A stretch of DNA of 64,000 bases, taken from positions 44,417,342 to 44,481,341 of the forward strand of contig CM067445.1 of NCBI GenBank assembly GCA_034508935.3, given 5' to 3'. The translations under genes were made by a program, and so were the position numbers. Source of the DNA: Berghia stephanieae (Eukaryota > Mollusca > Gastropoda > Nudibranchia > Aeolidiidae). This document shows positions 1 to 13,963 of the stretch, in pieces. The number at the start of each line of letters is the position of its first letter. Position 1 is the stretch's first letter. Under the pieces are notes generated by a model, which made no database searches, was not told the origin of the DNA, and saw only the letters and a program-made list of their open reading frames with translations.

Positions 1-163
1 ACCATAAATGAAAGACTATAATTGTTTGATACTTACTTTCTGTTAGTAACACATGGATAGGAAAAAGAAACAACAAAGATTAGATCTTTCAGGAAATTTA
101 GTTAAGGTATTTTTCTTTGTATCAATTGTATAGAAACACAAAAATCGTGATATTTTGTAATAC

Positions 164-441
164 GGAATATACACTAAACGTTCTTAAACGCTTTATAAGG
201 TGTCCCCAGTCATCATCAGCTCAAAAAGGAGTAAGACGAGACATGACGCCAGTTAGGGATTATTACAATATATTCAGATACTGACAAATCTGTTAACGTC
301 CCGATATTCAATTTATACATGACTTGTGTGGGATAATTTGAGTAAAGATATTTCCCAAGGACTCAACTATGTGCTGAACGAAACTGGAACCCACGACCTT
401 CCGATCCAAAAGCGAATGAAATACTACAAGACCACATAACC
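164..441 (-). repeat. second SINE family, reverse copy in block 1
   Basis: TATACACTAAACG...ACGCTTTATAAGGTGTCCCC...AAGGACTCAACTATGTGCTG...CAAGACCACATAACC. Confidence 0.7.
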
Positions 442-589
442 CATAAATTGTTTTAATTACTTGTTTAATTGTTTTAAAACCTTTTTGTATCTCATTCTAT
501 CAAATTAAATTAACACGCTCATCCCATCTTCTCCAATATTCCTTAGGTGTGTTCACTAAAGGAAATTCAACCAAATGCTTTCTCTCTTG

Positions 590-622
<33 letters not shown>

Positions 623-837
623 ACTCTCTCTCTCTATCTATCTATCTATCTCTCTCTATATATCAATCTATCTATCTATCTATCTCTGTCCATTTAACTC
701 TATCTATCTTTGCTAACACAATTTTGATATTGTGAGCCGTGCGTGAGAATTCTTTTTTTTTTTTATTTTACAGGTCGTTTTTAATTTGTGTGTTTGTCTG
801 ATAACAACTTGATTTCGATGGAAACAAAACAATATAA

Positions 838-1090
<253 letters not shown>

Positions 1091-1290
1091 TAATATTACT
1101 ATTATATTGATTATTACTTTATTAAGTACCTATAAATAAAATATAATTGTATTGTACTTCCGTGTTAGTGCCATAACGTACATAAAGAAAGATATAATTG
1201 ATGTATTTAGTGTTCAGTAGTCACACTGGAAAAATATAATTATAGATTATCTTCTACTTGAAAAAAGAAAACTTGATGTTTTGTACAGCA

Positions 1291-1566
1291 GAATATACAC
1301 TAAACGTGCTCAAAGCGCTTTATAAAGAGCCCCCAGTCATCAGCGTCACTGAATCAGTAGGAAGAGACATGACGCTAGTTAGGGGTTACAATATTTTCGG
1401 ACATAGACAAAGCTGTTGAAGAACAGATACTCATTTTACTCATGAGTTGGGTGAGAGAATGTGGGTAAAAATTTCTTTACCGAGAACTCAACTATGTGCC
1501 GAACGAGGTTTAAGCCTATAAAATTCCGACCCAAAAACGATTGTCATACCACAAGACCACATAACC
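1291..1566 (-). repeat. second SINE family, reverse copy in block 2
   Basis: GAATATACACTAAACGTGCT to CATACCACAAGACCACATAA; the same insertion as in blocks 1 and 3, copied with the block. Confidence 0.75.
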
Positions 1567-1706
1567 CCACATATCGTATAAATTACACGCTTAATTGTCT
1601 TAAACTTATTGCGTTTCTCAATCTATAAAATTAAATTCACATGATCACCCTATTTTCTCCAATATTCCTTAGGTGTGTTCACTTGCGGAAGTCATGCCAC
1701 CTACTC

Positions 1707-2029
<323 letters not shown>

Positions 2030-2120
2030 CTATCTCTAACTCTATCCATTTATCTATTTATCTATCCATCCATCTTCTCCTATATTCCTTAGGTGTGTGT
2101 ACTAACGGAAATTGAACCAC

Positions 2121-2208
<88 letters not shown>

Positions 2209-2394
2209 CTTCTATCTATCTATCTATCTATCTTTCTATCTCTCTTTCTATCTATCTCTTTCGCTCATTCTCTATTTGCTTACTAAATGTTGATATTGTG
2301 AGCCGTTCTTTTTTTTATTTTGCAGGACCTGTTTAATTTTTCTTTTTATCTTATAACAATTCAGAGATCTTGTACGCTCTAACACCAATCCGTA

Positions 2395-2720
2395 CCGGAT
2401 AGCAATATTGGTACTGATGGTAGCAAAGGTCTTGAAATTGATGACATTTGTAATAATATTGGTATTGAATATTTATGACGGTAACTTTTATTATATTGGT
2501 ATTGAATGAGGCAATAGTGTTCAGGTTGGTATTGATTGTGGCAACAGTGATGATATTGGAATTGATTATGACAACGGAGTTGGTATTGGCATTGATTACG
2601 GTAACATTGATGATGTTGCTTTTGATGATGGCATGTGTGTTAATATTGTTGTTGATGGTGGCAGCAGTGTTGATGCTGGTATTGATTATGGCAAGTGTTA
2701 GTATCGGCGTAGATGGAACC
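2395..2720 (+). repeat. GATATTGGTATTG minisatellite, array 1
   Basis: Degenerate ~24-30-bp units of the type ATTGGTATTGATGATGGCAACAG. Open in several frames because of composition; no protein is claimed. Confidence 0.7.
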
Positions 2721-2958
2721 AAAATAACAGATAAGATAATAATAAATACAAGAGCATTGCTATTGATATTCAGTATTGAATTCTGGGGAAACCATAAATA
2801 GTAGTGTCGGTGCCATTAAGCGCACCATAAATGAAAGACTATAATTGATTGATGCTTACCTTCTGTTAATCACACATGGATAGGAGAAAAATACAAAAAA
2901 GATTAGACCTTGTATCAATTGTATAGAAACACAATAACGTTTATTATATATAGCGGAA

Positions 2959-3233
2959 AATATACTAAACGTGCTCAAAGCGCTTAATAAGGTGTTTCCA
3001 GTCGTCAGGTCAACTAAACGGGTAAGACGAGACAAGACACCAGTTAGGGGTTATTACAATATTTTCTCATACAGACAAATCTGTTGACGTCCAGATACTC
3101 AATTTACACCTGACTTGTGTTAGATAATTTGAGTAAAGATATTTTTCCCAAGGACTCAACTATGAGGTGAACGAGGCTGGAACCCACGAACTTCCGATCC
3201 GAAACCGATTGTCATACCACAAGACGTAATAAC
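2959..3233 (-). repeat. second SINE family, reverse copy in block 4
   Basis: AATATACTAAACGTGCTCAA to GATTGTCATACCACAAGAC, again at the same place in the duplicated block. Confidence 0.72.
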
Positions 3234-3399
3234 GCACAAATCATATTAATTACACGTTTAATTGTTTTAAAACTTTTGTGTATCGCATTCTATTAAACTA
3301 GATTACCATGTTCATCCCATCTTCTCCAATAATCTTTATGTCTGTCCACTAACGAAAATTGAACTAACTGCTTTCTCTCTCTGTCTCTCTCTCTTGCTA

Positions 3400-3512
<113 letters not shown>

Positions 3513-3649
3513 TTGCTAACTAAATGTTGATATTGTGAGCCGTAAGACGTCATTTTATGATTCTTTTTTATTTTTTATTTTACAGGCCCTTTTTAATTTG
3601 TGTTTTTGTCGAATGACGACACAGGTATCTTGTACCCTCTAACACCAAC

Positions 3650-3925
3650 CCGTACCGGATAGCAATATTGGTACTGATGGTTGCAAAGGTGTTGAAATTA
3701 GCGTCAAAAGTGATAATATTGGTATTGATTACGACAACGGTGTTGATATCGGTATTGATGACGGTAACATTAATGATGTTGGTATTGATGATGGCAAGAG
3801 TATATTGGTATTGATGGCGATAACATTGATGATGTTGATATTGGTATTGATGTTTGCACAATGTTGATGCTGGGATTGATGGTGGCAACAGCGTTGATAG
3901 TGATACTTATTATGACAAGTGTTAA
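3650..3925 (+). repeat. GATATTGGTATTG minisatellite, array 2
   Basis: Same unit as array 1, in the next copy of the large block. Confidence 0.7.
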
Positions 3926-4020
3926 TATCTGTTTCGATGGAAACAAAATAATAGATATAGAAATTAATAAATACAACAGTATTGCTAATAATATTGAGTA
4001 CTGAATTCTGGGGTAAATAT

Positions 4021-5084
4021 AATATGGCACACATAACTTATAGGGAATGGAGATGGGGTGAGTAGTGGTCATTGGGTGAACCATGTGTAATAGAATGACC
4101 ATTCTATCTAATGTTATTTGATTTTGTACTCTATTACTCTTTACTACTTGTCGCTACCATCACAATTTAATTGCATGCAAGTAATGCAAGACTGTGTGCC
4201 TCTGTGGTTGATATCAACATTCCTTTACTCGTGTGTGTTACTATGACCAATAGTACACTGTGTGTTGTGTGTTAAGCCCTTACACAGGTAGTCTCTCGAT
4301 GTAGTACTAGTACTAGTACTATTTTTATCTTCGACTGGGTGTGACTTCTGGCCTGATACTATAGATAGAATGCGCTTGGCCAAGGAGTTCACAACATTGC
4401 CATCCGGAAGTATAACGGACCAACACACAAACTCTGTGTAACCATGAAATTTTATAGTCTGGTTAATACAGTTTAGTGAGAACAACTCACAAACGCGGAT
4501 GGCAAAAACAATAACAAAGGCCTGAGTGACGTCATCTGCATACTATCTATATTTATGTGTGCTTTCTTTCACCACGTCACATCGTTATAACTTCATTTTA
4601 ACAACTATGATCATTTACAAATTTATATCACTAATTCTGGCAAATCATAGCTGTCTAGCCACCTACCTTGAGTCATCTAAATCTACTTTGTTCTTCTGTA
4701 TACTTAATAATTGCTACTTAAACTTAAATATTTCATACAGCCATAACGTTAACGCCGGGGGGGGGGGGGGGGGGTTGTGATTGGGTAGATAAGTCTGTCA
4801 GATCTCAGGAAAGTACTTTGTGATAGACTACCTTCCTATCCAAAGAGTAGCATGAAATTGTTATTGTCTGTTTCATGCCACAGAAACGGATAAACCCTGG
4901 CTCCTTGGGCTTCATGCCTCTGAAGGACTACTGTTCATTAAAAATTTTTTTTTAAATTTCAAATTCAAATATTTAAAGGTATTTAAATGGGTCTTTGATG
5001 TGAAGTTGGGGGGTCCCTCTAGCTCAATTATAAGGGTATTCGCTTTACGAAAGAAAACAAAACAAAAAAAATGTTAAGAGTAAG
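4021..5084. other. noncoding, no gene seen
   Basis: AT-rich sequence with a run of about 18 G at 4,757 and a tRNA-like A box (CTCTAGCTCAATTATAAGGG) at 5,017. Confidence 0.5.
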
Positions 5085-5462
5085 AGAACAACTTTATAGT
5101 TATAGGGTATTGAATATGTTTGAGGGAATGTCAGAGAGATAGGGCTAGTAGAAAGGAAAAAATGGGATACCAGTAAAAAAAAATTAATTAATTTTCAATT
5201 TCAACACGTTGACACAATTCCTGGTGACTTGAGAAATTTGAATTTTTCTAATTTAATTACTTTTACTCACTTTTAATATTATTTTTATTTAGAACACAGT
5301 GGGACGTCAAAATTTATTGCCTTGTGCATTCTTTGACTTGTACGTAAAAATATGAGCCAGGAGAAAAACGAAACAAAAACGAACAAAAACAAAAAAAAAC
5401 CCAAAAAGTTAAGAGAACAACTTTATATTTATAGGGTCTTGAATATGTTTGAGGGAGCGTCA

Positions 5463-5544
<82 letters not shown>

Positions 5545-6250
5545 ATTAAAAAAATTCTAGTTTTACAAGACATGATAGACAATGAACAATAGCTCTACAA
5601 GAAGCCAAAGGACTAGTAATGATTGCGAAAGAAAAAGACGTTGGAAGAAGACTAAGTCAAGACTGCCCGAGGCGGGGGCGGGAAGGCACATGCCTGTTTA
5701 AGGCCAGTGATCGATGTGAAAAGTGACCAAATAGAACCTTACTCGGGCAAACACTACTAAACCTCTGATCTCCTTGGAAAAATCATCGGTTTTGATAATC
5801 ACAAAAATTCTAACGGACCAGGGAACATTAAAAATAGATATAAATGTTAAGGAAGATGACTCTACGTTCTTTTAAGGACTCTATACTCTATTGTTTTTAA
5901 AGGTTTGATGGCGCTTATAAAACATTGAGGTCATTTTAGGGCTAGTAGAATGGAAGAAATGGGATACCAGTAAAAAAAAATCTAATTTTACAAGACATGA
6001 TAGACAATGAACAATAGACTCGCCCTACAAGGAGAAGGACAAGGGATGATTTTGAAAGAAAAGGATGTTGGAAGAAGACAGTCAAGACTGTCCGAGGCGG
6101 GAGGGAGGGGCACAGGCGTGCTCGAGGCCAGTGATCGATGTGAAAAGTGGCCAAATAGAACCTTACTTGTGCAAACAATACCAAAACTCTGATCTCCTTG
6201 GAAAAATCATCGGTTTTGATAATAACAAAAATTCTAACGGACTATGAAAA
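5085..6250 (+). repeat. local duplications around a (GA)n tract
   Basis: AGAGAACAACTTTATA...TATGTTTGAGGGA occurs at 5,090 and 5,410. ACAAGACATGATAGACAATG AACAATAG...GTTGGAAGAAGAC...CCGAGGCGGG occurs at 5,565 and 5,990. Between them lies (GA)n at 5,466-5,542. No conserved protein recognised. Confidence 0.65.
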
Positions 6251-6580
6251 ATGAAAAATAGATATAAATGTTAATTTTAAATTAATCATAGAAACATTAT
6301 TCTCTGTGAGGCCAATTTTGGCCAAATCGGTCAGGCCAATGGCTATCTAGCAGCCACGGTAAGAATCTTGGCGCCCGATTTCGAGACTTTCCGAGAGTAA
6401 ATAAAACGCTGTAAATGATATTATTAATCCGTCAAATTGTCAGAAATTTTATGCATGTCCATTTCTGATTATGCCTAACCTATAACAGGCTCAGTATCAA
6501 TGTGGTCAATATTGATTAAGTGTCGACGATATTTGGTCATTTTAAAATATTTTTATTTCCGGTGGACTGAACACAGACAG

Positions 6581-6616
6581 CTGTGTTTTCAGTCCACTGG
6601 TGGACTGAAAACACAG
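6581..6616. repeat. 36-base near-perfect palindrome
   Basis: Two 17-base arms (CTGTGTTTTCAGTCCAC and its complement) around TG. A third, imperfect copy of the arm (GTGGACTGAACACAG) lies at 6,562. Confidence 0.85.
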
Positions 6617-6651
6617 TTCCTAAAGTGAAAGTGGAAAGGTGAAAGTTCAAT

Positions 6652-7021
6652 CAGGGTTGCCAGTTTGGCATTTTAAATGCCAGATTCCAAAAATCTGGCA
6701 TTTTTGAAAACCGTTTGGCATTAGAAAAATCATTTGGCATTTGGCATTTTCATTTGGCATTTTCTTTTCTTGTATATTATACTTCAAATGACACTTTTTC
6801 TTAATTATTTCATTACCCCAACAGGAAATTTAGTATAATTCAAAAAAAAAAAAAGAAAAGAAAACACGCAAGCCACCAGGATATGATAGTAAATTGTCTA
6901 TCAAAAGTGAGTAGTTTTCTTAGTGGGGGTGGAGTCAACAGACTTTGGCATTTTTTTGAGTGTTTTGGCATTTTTTGAGTCTTCCCCTGGCATTTTGTTG
7001 AAAAATAATCTGGCAACCCTG
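6652..7021 (-). mobile_element. hAT-type MITE, short copy
   Basis: Begins CAGGGTTGCCAG and ends CTGGCAACCCTG, flanked by a perfect 8-bp duplication AGTTCAAT (6,644-6,651 and 7,022-7,029). Many short TTTGGCATT words fill the ends. It is the same family as 50,083 and 50,811, in the opposite orientation and lacking their ~300-bp middle. Confidence 0.92.
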
Positions 7022-7159
7022 AGTTCAATCACAAAAGCTAGTGACTTGTGACTGATGATGACCATGTCGACAAACTTATAATTTTCTTTTGCAGCCAGCT
7101 TTTGCCAATATTTCTATTGACATTCCGTCATTGAATCAGTCATAACAGTAATCAGGGTA

Positions 7160-7654
7160 AATATTATAATTGTGTTGCAGGCTTATCCTTGAAAATTATT
7201 AGGAATCTCAAGAGTTATTTTCGTCTCTTGACTCTTGGGTTGGACTCTTCCGTTTCTCCACCACCATCTCCTCACTCAGACGATATTTTTATTGTTTATC
7301 AGATTCTTCTCTCATTCAATTTCCCTTCCATTCCTCAATGTCACTCATTCTTACTCTTGAATATTGCCATACCCGTTTTAAAAACCCTATGGAAAATCGT
7401 TATAAAAAATCTTGACTAAAAAAAAAAGGCTGTCATTATTCCCTCACAGCGTACACAACGACAACAGTTTAGTTGAGACGGTCCGGTATCCCGTTCCTGA
7501 CACTACACCTGCTGACCCGGTCACGGTGAGCGGTCAATCACCGAGAGGAATTTACCTAACGGGGATTGCCGTTTTGCTCAATATTACAATGTTTTGTTTT
7601 ATTGTCTGTAAGACACCCATATTGAATGAGTTGAAATATCACTACTTGGTATAA
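7160..7654 (+). other. unrecognised open frames
   Basis: A 76-codon frame (7,189) and an overlapping 80-codon frame (7,412) with LVETVRYPVPDTTPADPVTV in the second. The region is less biased than its surroundings and an acceptor-like TTGTGTTGCAG precedes it, but I recognise no family. It may be chance or an exon. Confidence 0.2.
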
Positions 7655-7839
7655 AAGTAAAAGTTTATATTTTCTATTTTTACTATGTTTTTTAATTTTT
7701 TCATAGTATTACTATTACTAGATTTCTCAATATAAGTTATCAATGAAAGGTAACAAATTACACACAAAAAACAACATTTCAAAAATTAGAGAAAAAAACA
7801 ACGTTGCAATGGATTTGTCTGAATTTTATGTATTATAAT

Positions 7840-8361
7840 TTATAGAGCAGTAAAATTAGGTGCCCCAAACGTAAACAAAGGTCTAGAAGCACATGGCAAA
7901 CCACATGTTTCCTGTCTTGACAGCTCACGTTCCAATGTAAATTATAGAAAAAAATAACCTTTAAAATTTGGCTGTTAGGTGGCAAAAGAAACACATATTC
8001 ATAAATACTCGATCATGCATCAAATAATGTCTAGATATGGATATTTTATGGAACAAAAGGTAAAATTTATCAAAAGTTACAGTCTATCTATTTTTAGACC
8101 AGAGCAAATTATTGCGCTGTTGTGAACAAGACGAGAATTATTCAGAGCCTGGTTTTCAGAATAATTTAGCCTTATATCATTATTTCTGCAACTGTTAGAT
8201 TTTATGTAAACATATTTTCAATACTGAAAGTGTATTGCCTACAACTCAAACTACAAAATTGGGAGACCTATATTGTGCGTAAATTATTCTGGTCCCTAAC
8301 GAAAATCACTAGCAACTTGTTATTGTTTACGTTTGGGGCACCTAATTTTACTGCTCTATAA
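7840..8361. mobile_element. MITE with 39-bp perfect inverted ends
   Basis: 7,840-7,878 and 8,323-8,361 are exact reverse complements (TTATAGAGCAGTAAAATTAG then GTGCCCCAAACGTAAACAA). The ~445-bp interior has no reading frame. TATA at both ends hides the exact border; a TA target site is likely. Perfect ends suggest a recent insertion. Confidence 0.85.
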
Positions 8362-9600
8362 GGACAAGATGTGTAAATACTTCTACTTCTACTCACAAAA
8401 AACGTATTTGTCCTCAACAAAAATATATCCGCTACGAGCATTCAAACTCGTCAGTGTAGTTTGGGGCTGGTCGTTTCAAGCTTGAAAAAGTAAAAGAGCT
8501 GAGGATTTATTTTTCATCTACGTTTTCCTATTTGAGACTACTAAAAGGGATACTCTGACTGCGTGATAAGATCAAGCTGAAATCATTGCGCACTACCTTT
8601 TCCAATATGTCTGCGCCCTGATTAGACCGGCAATCGCATCAACTTCTTTTCTTTGCCCTTTTAACTAAATAGAATCCTCTAAACTTTTCATTATCGTCAA
8701 CTTGAATTTCAATAAGTTAAAACAAAGACATTTTACAGAAGAATCGCATGACAAAAAGGTAAGGAGCTTAATTAATATATAATTTATTTTAATTCAAATT
8801 GACAATTGGTAATCTTAATTAAATCAGCATCAGAAACCATGTCTAATCACTCAGGTCAGAGTCAGACCTAGTGTTGGAGGTACTATAACTTTTTTTATAA
8901 AGTTCAAATAAAATGATTTATTTCATTTTTATCATTATTATAGTTTGGAGACATTAATATGTTGTTTGTCACTTAAATATTGTTGTTACTTGATATTCAA
9001 GACTCTCCCTACATAAGTCTCTACCTGATACAACTCAATATTAAAATAGCAGATGATTGTTTAAGTATTTTACATTCATTATCATAAAACTTAAGTTTTT
9101 GCATATCAATGAAACAACGAAACAATTTGCATATCAATATCAATGAAACAACGAAACAAATCAAAGTCTGTCTTATTGTCATAAATTGTAATGATGAAAT
9201 ACTGACTGATGATGAATGACTAATATCGTGATTTAAGATTAGTGTTTTTGTTTAATATTAAAGATGTGCCAAAATATAAATAAATAAAGCAAGAAACTGG
9301 AGGGGTCTCGGAATTGTACAGCAAAATTAAAGATAAGGGGTGGTGCAGGGGTAGAGTTGTAAAAATAAAGAGATTGAAGAATGGCTAGATAGACTAACAA
9401 ACAAATCAACAGTTAATCAATGATTGCTTGATAATACATGATAGAGAAAGTTCTAACTATTCACTCCTTAACATCTGCATCGATATTTATATAAACATTT
9501 GATAAATTATTATTATGTATAATGCATTATATATCTTAATACAATGTATAAATATATCAAGAATCATCAGTCATTAAACTTTTATTTTTGTATGTATTTC
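8362..9600. other. noncoding, no gene seen
   Basis: AT-rich. A short direct repeat (GCATATCAATGAAACAACG) at about 9,100-9,150. Confidence 0.5.
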
Positions 9601-9637
9601 AGATTGAGCTACACATTCCTGAGACATCAAAAATATT

Positions 9638-11480
9638 ATGGTCAATAAGTGCTGCGTTCCTGTTTGCATATCTAGTTATAAACATAAAATATGAGACTCT
9701 GAGCAAAACACATACACCTCACGCTTTGAATTTCCCAAAGACCCTGAACTTAAGGAATTGTGGTTGAGGAAAATTCTGAGAAGAAATTTATTCCTAACCA
9801 AAAATACTGTCGTTTGTGAAAGACACTTTAACAAAAGTGATATTATGACATTATCCCAGGTGTTAAAGGAAAACAAGATACAGTTATTCCACGTAAATGG
9901 AAGATATTAAAATCAAAGGCTGTTCCCAGTATAATTGAAAACCTCCCTGGCTATTTATCGTCACCACCACTTGTAAAAAGAGAAAGTCCAGGATCTAAAA
10001 GAAAGAGGCCAGAGGAAAGGGAAGAAGATACTCTCCAAAAGATTTTTAGATGAGGACAGAGTTGGTTAATTCACTGATGTTACACATTGTCTGGATGATC
10101 GATTGAAGAAATGGAAATTTTTTCAGTGCAAAACAGAATTTAATGATGTTCATGTAAAAGTATATTTGTAGTAATTTAGTGAGCGACAGGGATTATTTGT
10201 CAAATTTAGTATTTAGATGAACAATGATTTGGCTGTTTCTGTGTGGTGTGAAACTATTAAAATTTCTAACTTTACGTGGATTGTTCCAAAGGACAATAAA
10301 CTAGACTGATGGAGTCTCACTCATTAGAGCGATAATAAGTGAGTTTAGCTCTTAAAATCTTTGACGAAACAAATGCTGTTGCATTACAATCACTCGGCCC
10401 TTCTGAAGAAGCATTAGCTCATGGGATGGCACAGCCCATTTCATCAAGATAATTTGTCATTGGTGGAATGTCGATATCCAATACCAGTATTCCGAACGGA
10501 ACAAAAGAAAACCATCCGCCATTCCATTTTTTTCATGTGAGGATGAAAGATTGTAATGGTTATCAGACATGTCATCATGGCTGAAAAAATGGCATGATCA
10601 TTGTATGTCATCAAATGAAGGTTTCCTCAGTAAAGACACTTTTATTACTCACATCCTGGAATGTTTAATCATTTTAATTCCATTTTTGTTAAACGACATG
10701 CAGTTTAAATTTGTTCTGACTGCAAATTTCAAACTGATACTTTAGAAGGTCGTTTCGGACAATATAGACAAATGTCTGGAGGAAACACCTTGATTTCAGT
10801 TGGATGAATTGCTACAAAGCGAAAGAAAACTTATAGTAAAAAAACTTATCCAAATTCACTCTATTTCCAAAGGAAACATTTCCCTCAGTATTAAATCCTT
10901 TCTCTCTGAATTCGACTCATGGAGATTCGGTGACAAATCATTTGTTTATGATTATCCTTTCGACAAAATTGAAATTACAAGTTATATCCTTGAATGTTGT
11001 TATTTATGTTTCAGGATACGTAGCTAAAAAGTTTTTTTCAACTATTGACTGTTTTCAATTTTGTGAATTGATTGAGGATAAAAACAAATCTTTTGGCATC
11101 GATATTGACAAAGGATTTGTAGATTATTTTGATTGTTTGAATCGTGGTGGTCTTACTTATCCATCACCCTTGTTGAAGGTTTTCAGGTTGCCTTGTGCAT
11201 CATGAATATTGCAGTTGGAGATCTGGAAAGCAGGTTTATGTCTCTTGTAAATTTATCATAAAAGTGCTCGGATTAAAATCAATGAGTATTACTGGGCAGA
11301 TAATTATGATTCAAGATCAGAATTTCTTTCCATTTGCAGTAAATGTCAACTTAGTAGAGAGATGGTACTTCATAAATGTTAGTTTTGTGAACATTGCGAT
11401 AAATAATTACTCAAAGAATGTCAATGGCACTTTTCAAAATTCTCAGAGCGCAACAAAGAAAGGGTTAAAATTTTAGTAGC
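9638..11480 (+). pseudogene. THAP/P-element-like transposase relic
   Basis: From the ATG at 9,638: KCCVPVC then FEFPKDPELKELWLRKILRR and VVCERHFNKSDI, a C2CH THAP zinc finger (C-x4-C...C-x2-H) with one in-frame TGA near 9,692. Scattered in all plus frames downstream are P-type pieces, ending with YVSGYVAKKFFSTIDCFQFC and CLNRGGLTYPSPLLKVF (about 11,010-11,200), the usual C-terminus of P/THAP9-like transposases. Stops and frame changes are frequent throughout, so it is an old dead copy. I found no inverted ends. Confidence 0.75.
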
Positions 11481-12548
11481 CATATGAATTAATGTTATGC
11501 TCCACAAATTTGAATGAGAATACATACTTTTGTTTTATACCTATTACCTTTATATGTCTACACTGATACAAAATCAATTGTTCTTTCGATGGTACAAAAT
11601 TATTAAAAGATCTCTAGAAATACATCTTTCATTAAAAGTGGTTCAAGTTCACCACATGCTCTGCTCAATTTCAGGTGTATTCAATTGATTGATTGATTTA
11701 TTTTTGTTTATTTCATTATTTTACTATTCAAAACATAATTTTTAAAATACACGTAGAGATTGCTCAGTGGAATCTTTTAAAGTATACATGAAAATATACA
11801 AGAACACTTTGCATTTTTTAACTTTGTTCATCTATATTATTATTATATAAGTTTGTCCTATAAATGTCATTGATATTAATAGATTGCACAAATACCACAT
11901 GCTCTTTTTCAGTATTCAGTTGATTTATTGATTTATTTTTGTTTCATTTTCTTACCATGCAAAATATATTTTTTAAATACATGTAGAGATTACTCAGTGG
12001 AATCTTTTAAAATATTCATGAACAATTTTGTTTGCTTGCTTAAAATAGTGTATCGTTTTGTTTTATTAATTTTTCAGTTTTCAGTATGTTATTTCTGTAT
12101 ATTCATGTTGTGATAATTGTTTCTTTGTCAATGTTGTTACCTTCGAAAATAAATTATAATAGTGCCTCATGGGCTGCAATTCTCGTCCTCCATGTTAAAT
12201 GTTGATGTTGGCTTGGGACACCTTGTAAAGTGCTTTGAGAACAAAGTATTTGGTATTATTATAGCCTACGTAAAATCTTGATAACATGTAAATAATACTG
12301 CTTTAAAGATTGAAAAGTGAAAAGTCTTTCATTGTTGTTTTTGATTTGTTTTTAAACCTTATTTATTGATCTAATCCCATTTTTACATATATGTGTATAT
12401 TTAATATCACATTTTTAAATTCTAGCTTGTATTCATTGTACATTTTTAAAATTCAAATAGTTCAATTGCTCTCTGTTTATTTGTTTTAATAAATTTCCTT
12501 AATTCAAAACTTACTCATGATTGTTGGCATATTGTTACACATTGTTGT
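11481..12548. other. noncoding, with an internal direct repeat
   Basis: A ~120-base segment (ACCACATGCTC...GATTTATTTTTGTTT...CATGTAGAGATT...CAGTGGAATCTTTTAAA) occurs at about 11,650-11,790 and again at about 11,895-12,020. A diverged 3' SINE piece is at 12,165-12,260. Confidence 0.5.
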
Positions 12549-13137
12549 TCTCGGTGGGGTTCCCGAACTCCCATAGTGGGCAGGAGGTACCTACTTGCTG
12601 TGTCTTCTATCCCCTTCTATCTCTTTTCCAATTACTTCCTCGCTTTTTGTCTTTGTCTTGGAATGAGATTACTTGGTTTTGTCCTGACCCTTGCCTGGGA
12701 GGGAAACAGTCGAATTTATAGTTATAGTTTTGGGAGATGATATTTTTTCCCTTGTAAATCATCTCTCTGTTATGTACTGTTATTTTTTATTTTTAACATA
12801 TGATTTGTAAACATTTGAGTGTGTTCCTCTTTGTGGGATCTTTTGCTGGTGACTGGGTGAGTCTTTTAGATGTTGCAAGCGCCGTAAAACCCTTAAAAAT
12901 AAAAACAAGCAGACTTTTAGGTGATCTCAAACTAAGTACACTGTACTGACAGTGTGCTCTTGGAATGTACATCTGTTCCCTATTGGACCCATTCCCCTTT
13001 GCCTGACTTTTCCTCATATCCTTTTAATTGTACCTTTAGAATGTTTTTACTATCCAATTTTCTTCCTTTTTACTGGCGCCGATATGACCATAATATGTCG
13101 CAAGTGCCGTAAAACCCTTAAAAACAAAACAAACAAA
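12549..13137 (+). repeat. 535-bp repeat family, copy A
   Basis: GGTGGGGTTCC...CATAGTGGGCAGG, then TTGTCTTTGTCTTGGAATGA and the 3' end GCCGTAAAACCCTTAAAAAC. The 3' half occurs twice in this copy (ends near 12,903 and 13,137). Confidence 0.75.
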
Positions 13138-13191
13138 GCACATTATTGTTTGTTGCTTGTCCTCTTTAAATCACATATTCATCACCGTCCT

Positions 13192-13963
13192 ACTGGATGG
13201 GGTTCTTGACCTCCCATTGTGGGCAGGGAGGTTCTTGCTGTACTTCTCTCCCCTGTATCTGTTTTCCAACTCGCTTTTTGTCTTTGTCTTGGAATAAGAT
13301 TACTTGGTTTTGTCCTGGTCCTGGCTGAGAGGGGAACAGCCAAATGTAGAGTTAGTTTTGGGAGATGATATTTTTTTCCATGTAAGTCATCCCTCTATTA
13401 TGCTCTGTATTATGTTTTGTTTACATTATATTATATATGATTTGTAACCATTTGAGTGTATTCCTCTTAGTGGGGACATGTGCTTGTGTCTGAATGGGAC
13501 TTTTAGGTGATCTCGAACTAAGCACACTGATAGTGATCTTGGAATCTACATCTGTTTCCTATTTGAACCAATTCCCTCTTGTCTTGCCTTTTATTGGGTG
13601 CTTTAATCATAATTCTAGAACTTTTAACTATTCCATTTTCTTCCTTTTTACTGGCGATGATATGACTTTAATGTGTTGCAAACTCCCTAAAACCCTTAAA
13701 CAATTTGAGTGTATTCCTCTTAGTGGGGACCTGTGCTTGTGTCTGAATGAGACTTTTAGGTGAACTAAGTACTTTGATAGTGCGCTGTTGGATGATACAT
13801 CTGTTTCCTATTTGAACCAATTCCCCCTTGTCTTGCCTTTTCTTGGGTGCTTTAATCATAATTCTAGAACTTTTTACTATTCCATTTTCTTCCTTTTTAC
13901 AAGCGCTGATATGACCTTAATGTGTTGTAAGCGCTGTAAAACCCTTCAAAACAAAGAAAACAT
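13192..13963 (+). repeat. 535-bp repeat family, copy B with duplicated 3' half
   Basis: Starts CTGGATGGGGTTC; one full copy to about 13,700, then a second 3' half from ATTTGAGTGTATTCC to ACCCTTCAAAACAAAG. Confidence 0.75.

Noticed and set aside
9676-9876. 66-codon frame on the minus strand
   Set aside because: Shadow of the THAP-finger relic on the plus strand, which explains the sequence better.
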